Below, in pieces: positions 61,475-64,000 of a stretch of 64,000 nucleotides of DNA. Below the pieces are notes generated by a model. It was not told the DNA's origin. It ran no database searches and saw nothing but the letters and a program-made list of their open reading frames with translations. The stretch is from Methylococcales bacterium (GTDB lineage Bacteria; Pseudomonadota; Gammaproteobacteria; Methylococcales; Methylomonadaceae): positions 62,001-126,000 of the forward strand of contig JAQURG010000004.1 of assembly GCA_028715725.1 (NCBI GenBank). Direction: 5' to 3'. The first letter of the stretch is position 1. The number at the start of each line of letters is the position of its first letter. A program made the translations under genes and the position numbers.

Positions 61475-62432
61475 ATGGAATTCAAGTTTTTGGCTGATCA
61501 GTCGAATCAGGCCCTCTCGATTCCAGACTTGCCTGAAATTTCCCTGGATAAATTCGCGAAAGCCATTACCGCAAAAGCCGCTGAATTCGAGTCCGAATAC
61601 AACCTGCGTATGCTGATTGTGGACGATGGCTCAACGGATAAAACAGTTGAGGAATTGACCCGCTATTATGCGGAAGATAAACGCCCTCGCTGGATCGGCT
61701 TTATGCGGCACTTTGGCAAGGAGTCCGCCATTCACGCCTCGATCATGCCGATGCTGATGCGGTTATTGTCATGGACAGTGATTTGCAGCATCCGCCGGAA
61801 CTGATCCCGCAAATGATCGCACTTTGGAAAAAAGGGCTGCCCGTAGTCGAGGCATGGAAATCCGAACGAGGCCAGGAAAGCTTCGCCAGCCGAGTTTTAG
61901 CAGCCACATTTTATGCACTGTTCGGTTATTTTTCAGGTCTTGACCTGCGCGGCCAAAGCGACTTTAAATTACTCGACCGGCGCGTCGTCCTGGAATACCA
62001 CCGCCTGTCAGAGCGCAGGCGCTTTTTCCGTAGGCTTGTGCAATGGATGAACTATCCCAGCGCGCGGTTGCCCTTCATCGTTCCTCCTCGCGTTACCGGT
62101 CAGACGAGTTGGGGACGCTGGCGTCTGTTACGGTATGCACTCGGCAATTTAACCTCGTTTTCGGCCCTGCCATTGCAGTTGATCAGCTGCTGGGCTTATT
62201 AACCTTGACCGTGGGCTTTGTCATAGGCAGCATCAGCATTTATAAGAAATGGGCCGGCATCGCACTCGACGGCTTCACAACCGTTATCTTATTGATCGTT
62301 TTCGCCAGCGGCGTATTGATGTTGAGCCTCGGGATTATCGGCCATTACCTTGCAAGAATTTATGAAGAACTCAAACTACGCCCGCATTACGTGCTCAAAA
62401 ACATCTTTCCGAGCCAGGAAAAAAAGGAATGA
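61475..62432 (+). pseudogene. glycosyltransferase family 2 gene with two frameshifts
   Basis: Three overlapping frames together read as a GtrB/DPM1-like glycosyltransferase of about 319 residues: LIVDDGSTDKTVEEL and FGKESAIHASI in the first; DADAVIVMDSDLQHPPELI and RGQSDFKLLDR in the second; two C-terminal helices (LLGLLTLTVGFVIGS, GVLMLSLGIIGHYLARIYEELK) in the third. The frame drops by one base near 61742-61748 and again near 62185-62190, consistent with two single-base losses. The N-terminal NxE motif region is also unlike the family. It may be decayed or carry sequence errors. Confidence 0.8.
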
Positions 62433-62524
62433 CAGAAGCCTACAGTGCACAATACAAGGCTAATTTGGCTTTGCGCCTGATCATCACGTATTGGCAATTG
62501 AAAAACCGGCAGCCTGCTTTTTAG
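62429..62524 (+). CDS. 31-residue reading frame after the broken glycosyltransferase
   Basis: ATG 62429 overlaps the glycosyltransferase stop (ATGA), preceded by AAAGGA, and reads MTEAYSAQYKAN to a stop at 62524. The overlap is typical of coupled genes, so this may be the head of a former downstream gene cut short. It is not recognised and could be meaningless. Confidence 0.3.
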   Translation: MTEAYSAQYKANLALRLIITYWQLKNRQPAF

Positions 62525-62572
62525 AGTCTATGCAGAAATAAAAAACTTATTTAATCGTAGGGTATGAAATAT

Positions 62573-63967
62573 CTATCCCGCTTTGGCCGCAGCTTGCTTG
62601 CTGGAAGTTTTCTCCGGCTGTTTTGGCGTAACTTGCAACCAGTTGTTGACTTCCACCATATTTTCTTCGCTTATCAAGCCAACTGCCCTCAAAAAGCGCA
62701 TTTTATTTTTGATGTAGCTGTATTTTGCCTGTGCCAGATCTCTTCTGGCTTGAAATTCACCTTGTTGAGCATTTAATACATCAAAAGTCGTTTTAGCGCC
62801 GTATTTAAACCCGCTTTCCATCGCATCCCTCGATTTTATGGCCGATTCCAGCGCCTTGCGTGTTGCACTGATACGTCTGACGCTTGCATTAGAGCTTAAA
62901 AAAGCGTCGCTGGTTTCCTTAATCAGGGCGCGCATTTTAGTTTCGTTTTCATATTTGCTGATGGTTAATTTATGCTGAGCCTCGTACATTTGATTAGTCG
63001 TTGTTCCACCGGTGAACAGAGGCATATTGACATTGATTGCGGCTACCTGGGTTTCAACATTACGTCCTAAATTGACGCTGTTAAAACCCGTATTTGTCGA
63101 GTAGTAATTTAATTGCAGATCAACTACCGGCATATATTTTGATTTTTGTGCGGCCACATTATTGCCTGCCGCCGCTATTGCACTCAATTGCGCCGCTAAT
63201 GTCGGACTTTCGCTTTTGGCGACCTCAATCCAGTCATTAAGAGAACCAGTCAACTCTTTGTAGTCTATTTCATCACGTAATTTATAAAGGCCTACCGGCG
63301 GCGTATTGGTTAACTCTTTTAAACTTTCTCTGGCAATAACCAATCCGGTTTCAGCCTCAATTTCATCCGCTTTAATCTTATCCAGCCTGGCCTCTACTTC
63401 ATACAGGTCGGTTATCAGGATAAGTTGTTTGGCATATTGTTTTTTGACTTGTTCCAATTGCCTGACCGTGGTTTCTTTTTCAGCCTGAAGAAAACTCAGC
63501 TGATCCTCAGAGTCGAGCACATTAAAGTACTTCTCGACAACATTGAACATCAAAGTGTGCTGTGCCTCAACATTTTCTGAAGTGTATTGATTTTCAACTT
63601 CCTGAGCGCGCCGCCAGTTCCAGAACTTCTCAAAATCGATCAGGGTTTGACTTAATGAAACGGTATAACGCGTGCCATGATAATTACTGGTAGAGGCAGG
63701 GATAGCAGGAGAAACGGGAGGCGCAGCGGGCGACCCCATAAGCCTCTGGTTGTTTGCTGACCAGTTAGCATTGGCGACAACTTGCGGCAGCATTTGCCCC
63801 ATGGCCTGACCTTTTTGCGCAGCGCCAATCTCGACCCTGACTTCCGCAGTTTTTAACTCCGGATCGGCCTCTAATGCCTGCTGATAGATAGTCAGCAAAT
63901 CTTCTGCATAACTTAAATTGGCTTGCGCAAGAACCAGACATACAAGCGATACTTTCAGTTTTTTCAT
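62573..63967 (-). CDS. TolC-family outer-membrane efflux/secretion channel
   Basis: A 464-residue precursor with a signal peptide (cut near SYAED) and two TolC repeats of coiled-coil helices: EDLLTIYQQALEADPEL, then TLMFNVVEKYFNVLDSEDQL, and DAFLSSNASVRRISATRKALESA in the second half. The GAKTTFDVLNAQQGEFQARR motif marks the family. TolC forms the outer-membrane tunnel of type I secretion and efflux. It could export the surface protein at 57-60 kb, but they are not in one operon. The start and AGGA region lie near the window end. Confidence 0.92.
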   Translation of the reverse strand: MKKLKVSLVCLVLAQANLSYAEDLLTIYQQALEADPELKTAEVRVEIGAAQKGQAMGQMLPQVVANANWSANNQRLMGSPAAPPVSPAIPASTSNYHGTRYTVSLSQTLIDFEKFWNWRRAQEVENQYTSENVEAQHTLMFNVVEKYFNVLDSEDQLSFLQAEKETTVRQLEQVKKQYAKQLILITDLYEVEARLDKIKADEIEAETGLVIARESLKELTNTPPVGLYKLRDEIDYKELTGSLNDWIEVAKSESPTLAAQLSAIAAAGNNVAAQKSKYMPVVDLQLNYYSTNTGFNSVNLGRNVETQVAAINVNMPLFTGGTTTNQMYEAQHKLTISKYENETKMRALIKETSDAFLSSNASVRRISATRKALESAIKSRDAMESGFKYGAKTTFDVLNAQQGEFQARRDLAQAKYSYIKNKMRFLRAVGLISEENMVEVNNWLQVTPKQPEKTSSKQAAAKAG

Positions 63968-64000
63968 ATCCGTCAGTCTTCTATAAAGGCGCGGGCAAAA

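Noticed and set aside
61475-62432. Programmed frameshifting in the glycosyltransferase
   Set aside because: No slippery heptamer or following stem at either shift, and two shifts in one gene of this family are not known.

Overview
The window comes from a gammaproteobacterial (type I, Methylococcales-like) methanotroph chromosome. The evidence is a complete fhcBADC operon for the formyltransferase/hydrolase complex of tetrahydromethanopterin-linked formaldehyde oxidation, set among gene blocks in typical gammaproteobacterial order: TPR lipoprotein-lolB-ispE-tRNA-Gln-prs-rplY-pth, hemA-prfA-prmC, hrcA-grpE-dnaK-dnaJ-dapB, asd-fimV, mlaFEDB-murA-hisGDC and petABC-sspAB. The genus cannot be fixed from the sequence alone. 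Most of the window is core housekeeping DNA; accessory DNA lies at about 4.3-7.4 kb and 53.0-62.5 kb.

Layout. 1-4.3 kb: the end of a flavin disulfide-reductase-like gene, an FtsX/MacB-type permease and a glycine-zipper lipoprotein. 4.3-7.4 kb: a one-gene PaeR7I/XhoI-like restriction-modification system, with methyltransferase and endonuclease fused in frame. 7.4-16.9 kb: translation, nucleotide, isoprenoid, lipoprotein-sorting and haem genes, and a JAMM peptidase. 17-21.6 kb: the C1 operon fhcBADC. 21.8-27.9 kb: the heat-shock cluster, with a CIRCE operator on a sigma70-like promoter, a sigma32-like promoter before dnaK and a hairpin covering the dnaJ ribosome binding site. 28-35.2 kb: a nucleotide-sugar epimerase, a receiver-Hpt protein, fimV, asd, adk and a CBS protein. 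35.5-41.1 kb: sucA-sucB followed by an E3-like gene that has lost every catalytic residue of dihydrolipoyl dehydrogenase. 41.1-53.5 kb: cytochrome c4, sspAB, the bc1 complex, histidine genes, murA and an Mla transporter set without mlaC. 53.6-64 kb: a hydrolase, a TPR-sulfotransferase, a 988-residue repetitive surface protein, an acyltransferase, a frameshifted glycosyltransferase and a TolC-family gene.

Working together: the Fhc complex releases formate from formyl-tetrahydromethanopterin; bc1 and cytochrome c4 serve respiration; the 2-oxoglutarate dehydrogenase operon would close the TCA cycle, but its E3-like subunit cannot perform the normal disulfide chemistry. The most notable observations are this E3-like pseudoenzyme, the fused restriction-modification gene with an internal start that would yield a free 246-residue endonuclease, the possible RNA thermometer at dnaJ, and the sulfotransferase/surface-protein pair.
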